A stretch of 64,000 nucleotides of DNA from Chryseobacterium sp. SC28 (GTDB taxonomy: Bacteria > Bacteroidota > Bacteroidia > Flavobacteriales > Weeksellaceae): assembly GCF_003932955.1 (NCBI RefSeq), contig NZ_QOVY01000008.1, positions 46,131 through 110,130 on the forward strand, written 5' to 3'. Both the position numbers and the translations under genes were made by a program. Shown here in pieces: positions 63,902 through 64,000 of this stretch; position 1 is the first letter of the stretch, and every line of letters begins with the position of its first letter. Below the pieces are notes generated by a model, which saw only the letters and a list, made by a program, of their open reading frames with translations, did not search any database and was not told the origin of the DNA.

Positions 63902-64000
<99 letters not shown>

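Overview
The window reads as a piece of a Flavobacteriia (Bacteroidota) chromosome, most like the Chryseobacterium/Weeksellaceae group. The grounds are a SusC/SusD pair, a cargo protein with a type IX secretion tail, a fused lpxC-fabZ gene, a fused secDF gene, a DUF4290 gene next to murA, an OlsF-type acyltransferase, and many upstream regions carrying the Bacteroidota -7 promoter box TAnnTTTG. Species is not determined. I see no insertion sequence, prophage, integrase or CRISPR array.

Layout. 1-2.5 kb: start of an ABC-F ATPase, a deoxyhypusine-synthase-like gene, DUF493 and ferritin. 2.7-14.5 kb: a polysaccharide utilisation locus (PUL) with SusC, SusD, a LamG lipoprotein, two paralogous GH144-type glucanases, an alpha/beta hydrolase and a GH3 beta-glucosidase; its content suggests beta-1,2-glucan as substrate. 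14.7-20.4 kb: secDF, tatA, a PAP2 phosphatase, rlmH, a BrkB-type membrane protein and a 36-residue basic protein. 20.5-27.2 kb (minus strand): RelA/SpoT, proC, a DsbA-like protein, murB, a small lipoprotein and an aminotransferase. 27.4-29.5 kb: a YiiX-like hydrolase and an HD phosphohydrolase. 29.5-36.1 kb: the lipid A cluster lpxD, lpxC-fabZ, lpxA with efp, a second lpxD-like gene, sucD and an outer-membrane barrel. 36.2-40.4 kb (minus): recA, murA, DUF4290, a DCC thiol oxidoreductase and a haem-binding protein. 40.6-46.7 kb: a glycosyltransferase, a secreted unknown, an AraC regulator, tRNA-Phe, olsF and aspartate kinase. 47-58 kb: fbp, menC, an M1 peptidase, groES-groEL, a NamZ-like muramidase, an FtsX-like permease, a LURP-one-like protein and a cysteine synthase. 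58-63.7 kb: a T9SS cargo protein and a cyanophycin locus (isoaspartyl peptidase, cyanophycinase, cyanophycin synthetase).

Most of the window is housekeeping: envelope biogenesis, central metabolism, stringent response and chaperones. The two accessory systems are the PUL, which would bind, import and hydrolyse a glucan, and the cyanophycin locus, which would store nitrogen as an Asp-Arg polymer and release it again.

The less ordinary signals are in the DNA between genes. There are four arrays with a 7-base period, three of them TCTAAnn units just upstream of genes. Several promoter boxes lie only 4-7 bases before a start codon. Two divergent genes share a CATG at their start codons. Two divergent -7 boxes interleave between rlmH and the BrkB gene. 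A long intergenic inverted-repeat element sits inside the PUL, and a pair of palindromic 31-32 base repeats lies at the right edge.
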